Shown here: one piece after another, positions 36,581 to 48,928 of the stretch
Position numbering within the stretch: the first letter of the stretch is position 1
How the letters are laid out: the number at the start of each line of letters is the position of its first letter
Assembly (NCBI GenBank): GCA_022385755.1
Contig: MU278354.1
Span: forward strand, 124,001-188,000
Direction of reading: 5' to 3'
DNA length: 64,000 bases
From: Trametopsis cervina
Lineage: Eukaryota > Basidiomycota > Agaricomycetes > Polyporales > Irpicaceae
Made by a program: the position numbers and the translations under genes
The notes under the pieces: model-generated
Database searches by the model: none
What the model saw: only the letters and a program-made list of their open reading frames with translations
Told to the model about the DNA's origin: nothing

Positions 36581-39500
36581 ATGGATATCCCAGATATTAC
36601 TGGCCTGCAAATCCACGACCCGGGGCCCCCTCCTCAGCCTGTTATACCGGATGATATTGCGAATAGCAGTGATCGGTATATGGTCAAGCTCAAGAACTAC
36701 TGCAAGTCCATACCGTACTCGGTGGAATCGAATTCCAAGATGCAAGAGATGCTGGACTTCATTATATTGCGACTTACGCAATGCGTAGAGGCCAGAGACC
36801 TCGATCCTGGCTTCCAGCAGTGGGACAGCATGCTAGTATAGTGCGTTATAATCATTCCTTGTTGGCCATCAGGGGCGCCTGTGTAAACAGAGCTGATTCG
36901 TATACCTGCATATAGCTGGGGCATGCTCAAATACCCCATACTGAAAGAGAAACGAATTGCTTTGATAAAGCTGTACTTCTACATATGTACTGCGCCAGGC
37001 ATGCCCACATACATCGTGTCCACAGCTTCCGACCATCTGTATACCTGGGTTCGGTCCAAGAAGAAGATCACCATCGAAGATATACGATTGCCATGGCTTT
37101 CAATATATAAGATTCTGAGCAACGACCTGTTCCTTGCGAGGAGACAGTACGAAATAAGGTATGCCAGGCTCGTTCATGTCACACGACCCATGAAACCTAT
37201 CATTTGTATCATAGCCAAACCTCCTGGTACATGGGCTTCATCGCGGAAACTGTACGCAGGTTCTTCCATCCTGCTGCAGCTGAAGAGATGCTGTCAACGT
37301 TCGTGCCTTTGATAAATCCCGCGACTCTGAGTGTAAGTCACGTAGCCAATGGCCCGACCGCGACGCTAAGACCTCATTTTGTTCACCACAGAGGACGCTG
37401 GCGGCACAGTATTACATGTTGACATTCTTGCCAGTGTCTCACCCTCAGGTATATTTGCCCATGCTGTTCCGTCTGTGGGAGTCGATAAACTCGTACATGT
37501 ATGACGAACGCATGCTGCAATTCTTGTGCCGTCTGGCAGAGACGCACGTAGATCCCACTGTCAGTGATCCGCGCAAGATTGAAGAGCTCCCAGATGACGC
37601 GAGATCTGAAGGGGAGGGAAGACCAAAGTGGAACAAGGAAGATCTGGACTCGAAGTTCCGGTGGAATGGTCTTTACAAGGATGTTGGCATATTCACGGAG
37701 CGAGAGTGGAACCTGTTGATGTGCAAATGCCTCGCTTCTATGGGTTCGATTCATCCTCAGCAATTCGTCCTTCTCCGCTGATGACCTTCACAGAGATTCC
37801 GTTGGCTGATGCCGGATCTCTGACCACAGGTCCAAGTGCTGATAACCAAGCGACCTTCGAATTGCGACGACTCCCGAAAGCCACATGGAGGATAGGTTTG
37901 TCTTCAGTGAAGATATATACGAGAATGATACTCAAGTAGCGGGACAGCCTCACTTGCGCGAATCATCGTTTATTCCATGGCTCCGGACGGAATTCCAGCT
38001 CCTGGGTCAAATGCTCCGACGCCAAACCTGACCCCGATGGCCTCTGGCATGAATACGCCATTGCCACACCAGAACGGCAACCTCACGGGAGCACTAGGCG
38101 ACTATCTTTCGGCCCCACTGGGTAAAGGTGGTCATCTCAAGGCGAAGACGTATCTTGCCGGATGTAAAGCACTTGATTCGCTCGCAAAGCTGATCGCGTC
38201 GACAGAGGGTTTCTTCCATCCCACCAACTCAGGTAGTTGGACCAACGACGTAAGCACAAAAACACATTCCCCAGACAATCTCGTTGAATGTCTTTCCGCC
38301 CAATTTAGCTGAGCGCATTCGTCAAGTATATTGTGTTCGACTTTAACAGACGTAAGTTACCCCTCGTTACGTCCGCCGTGAATTTATAACTGAAAAAACT
38401 ATATAGGTTGGCATGAAGAACAAAAATCAGACTGCAAGACTCCACACGTAAGTGGTGCTGCCTTGGATCATGAAATGAGAACTGATGGCAGTTTCATCAT
38501 TCGTAGCATCGTCGTCTAACGCGTCAGATGAAACGCGAGCTGGTTAAGAGCTTGCGAACAGTGTGCTTCCTTGCGATGTTCTCGCAGGATAGCTCCACGG
38601 TCAGCAATATCCAAAGTGCCCTCAAGTCCATGAGTGTGCTTGAGCCAGATCTAATTCTCCATCCGATCCTCGAACGTGCTGTCCCGGCACTGGAGGCACT
38701 TATTGAGGTCAGGGACGTAAGATCTTGATGACGAGAGCAACTCCTTACGCGTTTTCTTATCAGACCCAGCGAACGATCGCTGTCATCAAGGCTCTGGGTG
38801 CGGTCGCACCCGCGCTAGTATGCAGGGACGTCTATTACCCAGGTGCGAAGCACTTGCTACCCATACTCGAGCTTCTCCTTCCTGGTATCGATCTAGTGAG
38901 TTTACGCGTCCTTGGAGTGATGTAACAATAGCTGAACGTCTAACAGAACGATCCGCTGAAGACGGTAGGGACTTTGATCGACAACTGTTTACTGAAATTG
39001 ATGAGCTTGGTCGCAGTTCTGTACCACCGCGTTTTTGGTTGAAGTCGCCCAGTACATCAAATTCGGTGAACTGACCGTGGGGAAAACGGGGTTATTCGAT
39101 GCGGACACAGGTATAATTGTACCAGAGTCCCCATCAATGAATCTGAAGCTTCCCCATAACCTCGAGTCCGACGAGCCGGAACACTTCTCGAAGGAAGAAG
39201 AGGACGCCTTCGTCATCACCATGTCTGAGCAGTTCGCAGACTGGGTCGCGGCATTCCTGCGGCGCGTTATCACCTTGTTCGAGAATCTACCTGAGGAAGG
39301 CGGAATCACCGGCGCCGCAGGTGGACAAACGGAAGGTTAGTAAGACTTACCTCTTTCATAGAATACATTCTTACAGATATTGGCTACCAGTCAATCTCGT
39401 AGATGCTGTCTGTGCGGCTTTCGGTCAGATCTGCGTGCATCTCTCCGAGCCTTTATACGACATGGTGCTCAACATGGTCTTCGATTATGCAAGCACGAAT

Positions 39501-42500
39501 GTTCGTACGAACGCCGTCCGTGCCATTCATCAACTTGTCGAATGTGTAGCGAATGCCAACCCTCAGAAGACGCTCGCTAAGTTTTTGCCTATGTGTATAC
39601 ATAATATTCGCAATGAACTCCAACACGGGGCGAGTTCGGTCAGGACGACTTCCCTGAGCTCGACATCCCTTCCGTCAGACGCGACTCTTCACTGGAGTAT
39701 GCTACATTCGCATCTTGTTTGGTAACTTTACACTGACGAATCGCGTAGACCTAGCTATCCTTCGTGGCTCCATGTACAAGTAAGTATCAGGATTATCACC
39801 CGCTCAACCTAGCTCACATCTAACAATCCGTAAGTGACGGAAAAGCAGTAAGTCCAGGCCAGTCGTTGATGTGTTTGGAGAGAGCTAAAAGCCACGTGCC
39901 ACAGACCCTGAAGTACAAGGACGAACTGTTATCTCTGTTCAAGTATCTACATAAGAAGACACACTCGAAGCGTGGCTTCTCGTCAACAGGCAAATTGATC
40001 TCAAGCACTTTACTCACGCTCACTCATACCTACCCACTCGAGAATAAGTTCGTTAATTTGGACGAGTGGAACAGCAAAGGTAGGCTTACTCTCCATGTCG
40101 TCGATTTTTACCAACTTGTGCACAGAATTTGATAGTAATCACCACCGTGCATGGGGTCGCCTTTATGCACCTGAGGATGTCGACGTAAGTTCGCATAGCG
40201 GGAACCGCGAGGGATTCTATTGACTCGTGTCAATAGATATCATGGCATGTGCCAGATGACGAAGAAATCCAATTCGCTCTCCAAATTTTCGAGGAAGTGG
40301 TCGAGCCAACGCTGTCGTCTATCAAGGCGCTACTAGAACCGGGTTCGTAGCAATGAACAGTCTAGCAATATTTCTCTAATTAACTACGCAGGCATTAAAC
40401 GCGATGCGGTGTGGCGTAATGACTTTTGCAGGTATGTCTATGCCCTGTTGAATCGAGATTCACGTCTGACGCCATTGGTCTCAGGCATTTGAGTTTAGTC
40501 AGGAACGCATTTTCCGGGACTCCTACCTTTGTGAAGGAAGTGGTCACAGCCGAAGAGATGAAGGCCTCCGTTGAGACGTCTGATATCCTGTAAGCAGGCA
40601 GCTATCTCAGGGTGGCACTCCATTAACATACTCCATCTAGCTATGAGATCCCTGAGATGATTGCTTTAATCGAGCCGTTAGAGTCTGGTTTCGCGTTGAC
40701 GGATCCAAGCGACCCTAGACACCAGTATATGACTTCTTTGAAACGCCGATTCGGTGAACTGCTGCACGAAGCTTCTATCGCTCTCAGGTCGCAAGGCGAA
40801 GAGAATATATTGGACGCCGTTCATATGTTGGTGAGTGATTTCGACGTCTTTTACTCACCAAATCACGAACGTACATATAGCTCCGTGCAATTCGTACCTA
40901 CATGCTGGATTATGGTGATAGCCGTGACAGGCATGTCCTTACCGATGCATTTCTTTATACAAGTGCTGAGCAAGTTCTAGTTACTACGTTCAATTGGATC
41001 GGTACCAGAGCGAGCTCAATATCACCCGTCTGTATGCAGGCCAAAAGCTTTGGCCGAGAGCTGTACTCGTCCGCCGTGCAAGGTACACAAAGTGATAGTT
41101 GAGGTGTGGATCGCGACTGACTAGCGATCTACTAGGCTCTATCATGCGGCACGACTGAGATGGAACTCTGTGGAGCGCAGGCGCGGTACGTTGGAGAATA
41201 ATATCATCAAGGAAGTCACGGAGTGGTGCATGTGGCATTATGCAACAGGTATGTCTACAACGTTATTCGCTTGTTTTGCCATGATCTGACGCATCTATAG
41301 TCAGAGAGTATGCTATTTTTTTTTTTACCAGAGTGCCGTGTGGCCATAAACTGATCTTGTTTGCCACAGATCTGCTCAGGGGCTGCTTGACAGCTTGTGT
41401 TCGGTGTGTGAATAATTAACAGGATTTCTGTGGAGACTAACAAATCCTTCTTTAGACGTATGACGGCCCTCGTCGAATCAGCCTTCCTCTTCTGTACAAT
41501 GCTTTGGAACCAGGAACCGAAGACGACAGAATGAAGGGAGCCCTCTGGACTCTGAACACTGCCTCGTTTGGTGAGTTTGCCTAGTACATACCACAACGGC
41601 TCACTGATGATATTATAGCCAAGTATGCCATCTCAAGTAAGTGATCCCTCACCCAAGGTAATCAGTATGATATATCTTGATTAGATCCCACGCTCGCACC
41701 GGAATTTGTGAAGAGACTGTTTGCCTGCCAGCACAATGAGAAGGTATGGGCTTGCGACTTTTGCATCGAGATCTATCAACTGATTTACGTAGCCTTCCAT
41801 CCAAGAATGTGTCAATGCTTTAGCCGAAACAAGTGTGTAATATCTCAAAAGGCTGTGCACCCTGGCTTGCTGCTGACATCTACTAGGCCTTAGCAGTTTT
41901 GGCGAGCCGTGCTACATTGTTTTCGACCTTCACTACCCCGAGATCACATCAGCAGCGACTGCGTTGCGGTCTTGTATAACTCAAAGGAATGAATCGGATA
42001 TTGTTACGCGCTGCGCTGCGCAGCGTCAAGAGCGCGTGCGTCTATGGAATGAGGGAGTCGCCTCGACGGTCGGTTATTCGATTTTACTGAGTATGGCAAT
42101 ATACTTAATTCCTTTCAGACCGATACCATTCTCAAGATTGCACAGTCCCCGAAGACACATTGGAAATACTCTATAGTGGCTGTTAGATGTTTGAGGACAC
42201 TCATCCGAAAGGATGCGCCGATGAAACCTGCCCACGTGAAATACCTCCTAGAAGCTACCTTAGACTCCCAATATAGTATAGTAAGTATTTTATTATTTGT
42301 GCAGTCGACAGGTATACTGATTCAATACCAGCGTTACGTAGGTTGTCGTTATCAACGTATCTTCGGTTTCGTGCTAAGTGTATTCTCAGTATGCGCAACG
42401 TGCAGTCATGAAGATTACTCGATTTATGAAGCTCAGGACGTTCATCGGGGATCCTGTCGATATGCTGATGGAACGCAACCGTAATCCTCTGAAGCACATA

Positions 42501-45098
42501 TCCCGTGTTGAAACCCCTACAGCAGAGGAGACGGCACAGTGGCTGTCAGAGTTCAGGAACCCCCTTGATACTGAAAAGGCGCAGCGTGAACCGTCAGTAT
42601 AATGCCGTTTCTCATCCCTTTGATGTTGAATTGATGCTCCCTTTAGTCTGCTCTTCGAGAAAGTGACTACTGGTTGGCTGGCATCGGGTGATAGGACAAG
42701 CTTCCTGCTGCCACCGCCATCTTCAACGCCTATGACCGCCTGTCACCCTGACTGCCAGGAAGCCTTGGATACACTCCGAAACGAGGTCACGCAGAAATCG
42801 TTTTGGGAAGAGCTCGCGAAGCATTATACTACCGAAAATCACTCGGAAGTTATCATACAGGATAATGCTTCCTGCGTCAAATCCATATGTAATCCATCCT
42901 CTCACAGATTGGTCTTGCGTTAACCATGGCTTTCTAGTTGAGACATTGCAAGCAGAGCCTATGGAAGCATTGCAACCGACGTTGGAAACGCTGTTGGCAG
43001 ACAAAGACAAGAATAAGCAGCGTGGCGCCGCGGAACTCTTGGCCGGCCTTATATGCGGTATGTTGTCAGTTCTATCAAATATCCTTGATCTTGACATGCC
43101 TCGAGGCTCGAAACACTGGCCATCCAATGATCAAACGAAGTTATGGGAGTGGTTTAAACCACATCTCAGACGTGTGTTCAGCCAAAGTAACAACGACATG
43201 GTTACTATTTGGACCTCCTTCTTCGAAGTATGCTCGGTTTAATTCCTTCATGCAAGCAGCGCTGACCATCCTCCAGTACGCGTTCTTCAACAAAGATCCT
43301 AGAAGGGTGCAACCCCTCGTGGATTTCATTTACGAAGAGTTCCAAACGACGGACTTCAATGCAGAGACAACTTTCGATGTAATCAAGATGCTTAGTTTCT
43401 TCAGAGCGCTTTATGAAGAACTAGAGTGGAAGTTCACAGCTTGGTCAGATGACGTGCTGCGCCGATGTTGGTCTGAAATACAAACTGAGCATGACGATGT
43501 TGGTTTTATATTTCACGCCTCATCCAGCTCCTGATTAGACATTTTCCAGGTATTGGCATATATCAGTGAACTACTAGCATTTACGGATAAAATAATGGTA
43601 GGTCATACCTTGCCTACATAGTTTGCGCCTTCTCATGATCACAGCGTCGACCCAATGTCTCTGTGCCGACGGTGGAAGTTATTCTTCAAGAATCCCGCAC
43701 ACTGCCTGTGGACGCAGACATTATGGCACAACGTGGCAGTTACCATGAGGGAAGGGTGCTGGAACTGGTAAAGAAATTCAAGGTCTGGCGAGAGGAGCGT
43801 TTGCCGGGCGTGAGGGCTTTCCAGTCGACGTATGATCGGTAAGTGCGGTCTTGGTAGCGCGGTCCCTTGCCTTACCTGTTCTCTCCAGCGTTGGGATCAT
43901 GGTGTGCAGATGGCTGTTCCAGCTAATCCACGACACTCACGCATCGGTGGCGTTTGATTATATCCTCCCGCTCATGGTATGTGTCACATACTTGGAGCGC
44001 CACTTTTCGCTGACGAGTCGCGAAGCCTGAACTCTTCAGATTCACAGAGAGTAAGCTCCGTACCGGATGAACTCTAAAGTATGGCTCTCACCGATTGTCC
44101 TATTCAGTCAACGACAATGAGGACCTTGCACTACGCTCAAAAGTACTGCTGAATAGAATGTGCGGCGTCCATCCACCACGGCCCCTTTTAATACCGATAT
44201 TAGATTCGATGTTCCAAGCCATTCAGACGTCGACCGTGAGTTATGTAAAACTGCATCCTATTGTCCACTGAGCCCCTTCTTCAGTCATGGCGGGTTCGCC
44301 TGAAGATTCTGCCCCTCGTCCAAGGTAAATGTTGCTGACTCACTCGTCGGCGGCGAAATCAGACTCACTCCATTCTAGTGTACTATTTCCGACATGGTCC
44401 AAATATCAGCGAGATCAAGGCAGTGGAGATGATCGAAGTAAGCATCTGCGAGGCAATACACTTTGTCCACAACCAACGTCCGTCCTGCGCAGGTTATATG
44501 TAGATGCTTAGACGATGAGATCGTAGAAGTCAGGGAGATGGCCGCGACGTAAGTGCTAAGTTTGAAGTTGAAGAGATTATACTCACAGTGTGCTCAGTAC
44601 GCTAACGGGAATCTTGCGTGTATCGCCCCGTCGAAGCGTGATCGCGCTCAAGGTAACGGCTTTATACTCTCTCTCGTAGTCAAGACCGAGGCTAATCGTC
44701 AATTCAGGACCGCTTCGTGCGACTTGCCAAGAACAGCCATTTACCGAATAGACGTGAGGCCACGTATGCCAACGCCATTCGTCAACGTCATGCCGCCATT
44801 CTGGGCATCTGTGCCCTCGTAGAAAGTTACCCATACACCATCGAACGGTGGCTTCCCGCGCTGCTTACCGGCGTATTGGTCGAATACACTTATGATCCTA
44901 TACCTATTTCTACTACAGTTAGAAGATGCGCAAGTAATTTCCGCAAGACGCATCAAGATACCTGGCATGAAGACTCGAAGAAATTTACTGAAGACCAGTT
45001 GACCGCCCTATCCACTCTGTTGACGGGGTCATCTTACTGTGAGTGGACTCTCTGTCGTGCGTCTAGTATTCGAAAGCTGAAACACTGTAGACGCATAA
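36581..45098 (+). CDS. BLM10: Proteasome activator BLM10/PA200
   Basis: A very large HEAT-repeat protein (about 1,900-2,000 residues) that caps the 20S proteasome and opens its gate. It starts MDIPDITGLQIHDPG. Family blocks follow in order: PWLSIYKILSNDLFLARRQYEI, YMLTFLPVSHPQVYLPMLFRLWE, HLLPILELLLPGIDLNDPLKT, FADWVAAFLRRV, VFDYASTNVRTNAVRAIHQLV, KFLPMCIHNIRNELQHGASSVRT, WPRAVLVRRAR, WKYSIVAVRCLRTLIRKD, ADKDKNKQRGAAELL, KVWREERLPGVRAFQSTYDR, and HAAILGICALVESYPYTIE..STTVRRCASNF. The C-terminus is LTGSSYYA: the final Tyr-Tyr-Ala HbYX motif is formed by splicing 45039 to 45091, and the last exon is 8 nt. More than 30 introns occur, including a 7 nt exon at 41301-41307. Every break I tested is repaired by a plausible intron, so the gene looks intact. 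Confidence 0.95.
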
Positions 45099-45370
45099 TC
45101 CACATTATTAGATGCTGTCTGGACATTCCGAAGTCATACAGTATTTCCGTCATCGTCTATCGCTTTCGTGTATCAGCCATTCTCCTGTCCCTCGTGCACA
45201 TGTATTAGCCCAACTGGAATGTCTCTCCCACACATCTTGTAGTTTAACACCCTAACCACGAATATATAGCCTTTCTAAAGTCTATTACCTTACCAGCAAG
45301 TTGCATCAAACTCGAGGCAAGAAAAGTATTCAGCGGAATCGACATATTATTTCGCAGCTGATTTGATTGT

Positions 45371-45468
45371 TAATCGTACAAAGTACTTGTAGCTACAGTT
45401 AAAAAAACTGAAGTCGAGCGGGTAGATGTTTCCGACTTCAGTAAGTAGCGTACAAATGTCTACGATTA
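45371..45468. repeat. 98 bp foldback (imperfect inverted repeat)
   Basis: The outer arms TAATCGTA (45371) and TACGATTA (ending 45468), an inner CTAC/GTAG pair and a perfect 10 bp stem ACTGAAGTCG/CGACTTCAGT (45407-45416 with 45433-45442) can pair around a 16 nt loop. Small indels separate the paired blocks. This could be a MITE remnant or a structured terminator-like element; no target-site duplication was established. Confidence 0.75.
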
Positions 45469-45885
45469 CGGGTATCGCTAGGAATGCCAGGAGATATAAT
45501 CCGCCGTTGCTAGCAGATGTTGGGCGATTAGGTGAGAGCGATACCACGAACAGTGGCGCGTCGATAAGCTGTCGAATGATGAAGGCTGTCGAAGGGTGAC
45601 CATTCGACGGCACAATGAAGATATAGTGAGAAGCTATGGCTAAGCCCGAAAGCGAACCGCGGGACGCAAGTGGTCCGAAAGCCAGTTTCGAGTTTGGGCG
45701 GTGATGAAGAGTCCGGGACAGGAGTCCGGATCCGATACTGAGTGTTTATGGTCGGTTTGTGTCTTTGCGTTGAGTTCGTCTTTTGTCTGGTTTTCTGCGG
45801 GTTTGGTGTTTTGTGTCGTTTTCGCGAGTTGGTCTTCGGAGTTATTTTTGTGCGGATTTGTCGTTTGTCGTTTTTAGTTTCGTAT

Positions 45886-46020
45886 TTTCTCTTGTTGTCT
45901 TGGAGTTTGGGCTTTCTCTTGTTGTCTTGGATTATGGGTTTTCTCTTGTTGTCTTGGGTTTGGGGTTTTCTCTTGTTGTCTGTGATTTTGGTCTTTTCTC
46001 TTGTTTTGCTGGTTTTGTAT
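45886..46020. repeat. About five tandem copies of a 27 bp unit
   Basis: Starts of TTTCTCTTGTTGTC recur at 45886, 45913, 45940, 45967 and 45995. Read on the minus strand, each unit encodes Gln-Asp-Asn-Lys-Arg-Lys-Pro plus two variable residues. The period is a multiple of three, so the frame stays open; that may be chance. Confidence 0.85.
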
Positions 46021-46095
46021 TTTCCGTGTATCTCGAGTTGGATAGCGATGTGTTGAAAGCGGAGCCACGAAACTGGAAATATGCGATAGCAGAAT

Positions 46096-46150
46096 GCAAC
46101 GATAACGATGATAGCGATGATAGCGATGATGACGATGATAGCAATGATAA
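46096..46150. repeat. GATAGCGAT 9 bp satellite-like units
   Basis: Near-perfect tandem GATAACGAT/GATAGCGAT/GATGACGAT units next to the 27 bp repeats. The minus strand encodes Ile/Val-rich low-complexity sequence that mimics a membrane segment. Confidence 0.85.
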
Positions 46151-46273
46151 CAAAGAAAGCTGAACATGACAAGCTCTGTCAGAGGGATTTCAGACGCTGC
46201 AATGCGAAACACATACCAAGAAACGATGCGACAACATCGGCACTGCCGCGCAATCTTGTGCGAACCAAGTCGC

Positions 46274-48928
46274 TCAGATTGCGGAATTACGAGGACGATA
46301 CCTCGGTACGGGAGGTTTCAACGGACCAGCTTTCTTCCTTTCTAAGGATCCAGCCGGCTTGGTTGTAATTGGTGATTGCGGGAGAGGGGAGGTTGAGACC
46401 TTGATGAGATTGGACCCTGGAGTGGTACGTTGTCTGGAAGGTGGCGATGAAGATGCTTGGGAAGGCACGCGAGGTTGGGCAATGGATACCGTGCCCGACC
46501 TCGACCTTTGCTTGAGAAGGTGAGAGGTTGGGAGGGGTCGAGATGTATCAGACTCTGACTAGAAAAAGCGTTAGTATCAACGTATGAGAGAGTTAAGGTG
46601 CTATCGGTTACTCACCTGGTTGCTAGTCAAAGCGATTGATCTCGGTCCAAGAGGCATTGAGGAAGACCTGGTACCGAACGTAGGCGAGGGCTTTGAATCT
46701 TTGGTCAAAGCAATTCGCGATCGCGATGATGCACTGCGTGTGAGGGGTAAAACTCCACCGTGCGGCAGCGAACTCGAACTCCTAGTTACTTGATCTCTGA
46801 GAGAGGTCTTCTTCTCCACCGCTTCCGGCTTTGTGGTCAACCCACTGCGAGAAGTTCCCGATTTCGAGAAAGAAAATCGAGTAAGAGGGGCAGAGGGGAG
46901 TGTCGGGCGAGAGATGTGAGCCAAAGGTGCTTGACTGCACGAAGATCCAGAACGAGCTCTTGAAGGAACAATCGCGCCTGTCCTACTACCTCTGGGGCCA
47001 GGAATAACCCCAGATGGAAGGCGAGAACTTGCGGACTGAAGTGCTTGCGGCTTACCAGTGTAAGTAGCGCAAGAGTCCGGCGATAAAGCTGCTTGTTCGG
47101 TGACTAGTTTGCTCGTGTTGAAGTTGGTGGTTACAACCTCTTCTGATTCTTCCATCTCTTGAATTCCGCCCAGGGCCATCCCAGAGAATCCTAGACCGCT
47201 ACCTTGTCTCTTCTTCAATCCTTCCCTTCCCATGCCAACATCTTTGGCCACGCCATCTCCGTTGACCTTTACCTGAGCCAGGCCCTTTCTCCTACCAGCA
47301 CGACCTTTCGGTGCTGCGCCAAGCTTGAATACCGTACCTGAGTTCCCGAGGTTGCTACCGCGAGTGGACGAGTCGCGGCTTCGCGTAGAACCTGGAACGG
47401 GGAGCTGAAGGTAAGAGCCCAGCGGCAGAATCGGCGAGAGGGAGATAGGAATGGGAGCAGGCGACAACGGAGGAGTACCAAGAGGAGGCGAGTCGTACAG
47501 ATCAACAAACCGTGCAACGGTAGAGTAGCGATTCTCGAAAGCAATTACCGGATAGCAAGAAAGCACAGGAGAAGGCGGGACTCCGTAAGCCAGAGCTGGC
47601 GAGTCTGAGTTCACGTCCGCGCTAGAAATGTCAGAAGAAGGAGTATCGTCATCTATGATCTTGATGACGGGGACAGAGGGATTCTTGATGTCCTTGAGGA
47701 AGTTCTCGATCGAGGCCATTGTGATGAGGCCAGGATAGTTGCTGACTTCACCCACAGCGCGAGTAAAGCCGACTTCAGGAGTAGTCGGGTAGCTGCTGCA
47801 GTCAGAGTCAGAGTCGTCCTCGAAGAGAAGCTGAGTGGGACGAGGGGGGCGAATAGGTGCAGTGTTGGTAGAGTGTTTGGCAGATGGTAGTAAAGCGGGA
47901 GCGTCGTCCTCGTCATCAGAGTCGTCAGACCAGACCGAACGCTCATCGCACTCCGATTTCTGCTTGACTACGCAGGAATCAAGAGTTTCTGGGACTAGTA
48001 TCTTCACCTCTACCGGGAGGTACAGTTTAACATACTCCTTCGCTCCCAACGGTTCGTATGGCTTCTCTAGCGGGTCGATTTCTTCCGTCTTAGGTACCTT
48101 GAGGAGAACTTGGTCTTCCTCGGATTTCTTCGTGTCCTTCTTATCCTCCACTGACGACGGATCGTACGTACCCCAAGGCAGCTCGCTGAGTTCCTTAAGC
48201 TCTTCTTGGGTGATTGCGTCTTCTGGTGCCGGCTCTAAGTCTAAGGGCGGGTAGGTGTACTCGACCGTAGGGATCTGTCGACCGCGGAATAGCTTCCTAT
48301 CCATCCAGAGTTCCGGCACGGTCTCCCTGTGAAGGAACTTTCGCACCCACCAAGGGTTGGAAGGCAAGATGGGCTTCCCAAGCTCGAGCTTCTCGGCGTA
48401 CAAGTCAAGATGCGTCTCGCGCATCTGCGACCGAAGTAAGTACACAACACGAGGCAATAGTGAAGGATGTTCACGTACGTTGTATCCCTTCCCCCATCTC
48501 CGATCCTCGTAACCTCTGAACATGTCGTCTTGTATGTTCCAGACCCGGTCTTGGACTCTGTCCCGAATGGCGCGACCTAAAGCACGTGCTGGCTTGGGAA
48601 TTGTCACCTTAGGCATTGGGATGAATGTCGAACGAGGAGTGTGCGGGTCAAGAGACGTCGGCAGGAGGCTGACGTTCTTCTTGCTGGTCTTCTTGACGAT
48701 CATGAGGCTCTTGAGCATCTCAGAGGAGACCTTGAAGTTGGAGCGCTTCATGAGGACGACGGTGAGAGCGATGAGCACCACGAGGATGAGGCTGGTGAGG
48801 GTGAATGCGATCACCCAGAAGATGAGGGGGGACTGAAGGCCACTCATAAAGTGGCTGATAGCGACGCTAGTGCCCGCAGGGTGTGCGGGGACTTGCGCCG
48901 CAGGGGCAGGTAGGTTGATGGGGGCCAT
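46274..48928 (-). CDS. Single-pass membrane protein of unknown function
   Basis: Not recognised. The product is about 850 residues, from exons 48928-48479, 48424-46610 (approximate 3' end) and a last exon ending at 46274. The N-terminus (MAPINLPAPAAQVPAHPAG) is followed by a transmembrane helix at about residues 33-60 (FWVIAFTLTSLILVVLIALTV). There is no cleavable signal, so it is probably an Nout/Ccyt anchor. The membrane-proximal region is basic and structured (PKPARALGRAIRDRVQDRVW, then GYNMRETHLDLYAEKLELGK, HRETVPELWMDRKLFRGRQ). The rest is acidic, then Ser/Pro-rich and disordered, ending in a basic tail. The 54 nt intron 48478-48425 is in frame and stop-free, so it could be retained. The last join is at AACCAG|GTGAGT. 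Confidence 0.7.

Larger units (their letters stand above)
45099..46273. other. Repeat-bearing intergenic island
   Basis: About 1.2 kb between BLM10 and the membrane-protein gene. It is AT-richer than its flanks. It contains a foldback, a 27-bp tandem repeat and 9-bp satellite-like units. A minus frame at 46172-45528 is open across the repeats, but its content is explained by them. Confidence 0.6.

Noticed and set aside
38925..39065. Apparent premature stop in BLM10 after GIDLNDPLKT
   Set aside because: An intron between a GTAGGG donor and a GCAG acceptor restores FCTTAFLVEVAQYIKFG.
45528..46172. 214-codon minus frame with an Ile-rich N-terminus
   Set aside because: Not listed as a gene: its membrane-like start and repeats are generated by simple-sequence DNA; kept only as a finding.
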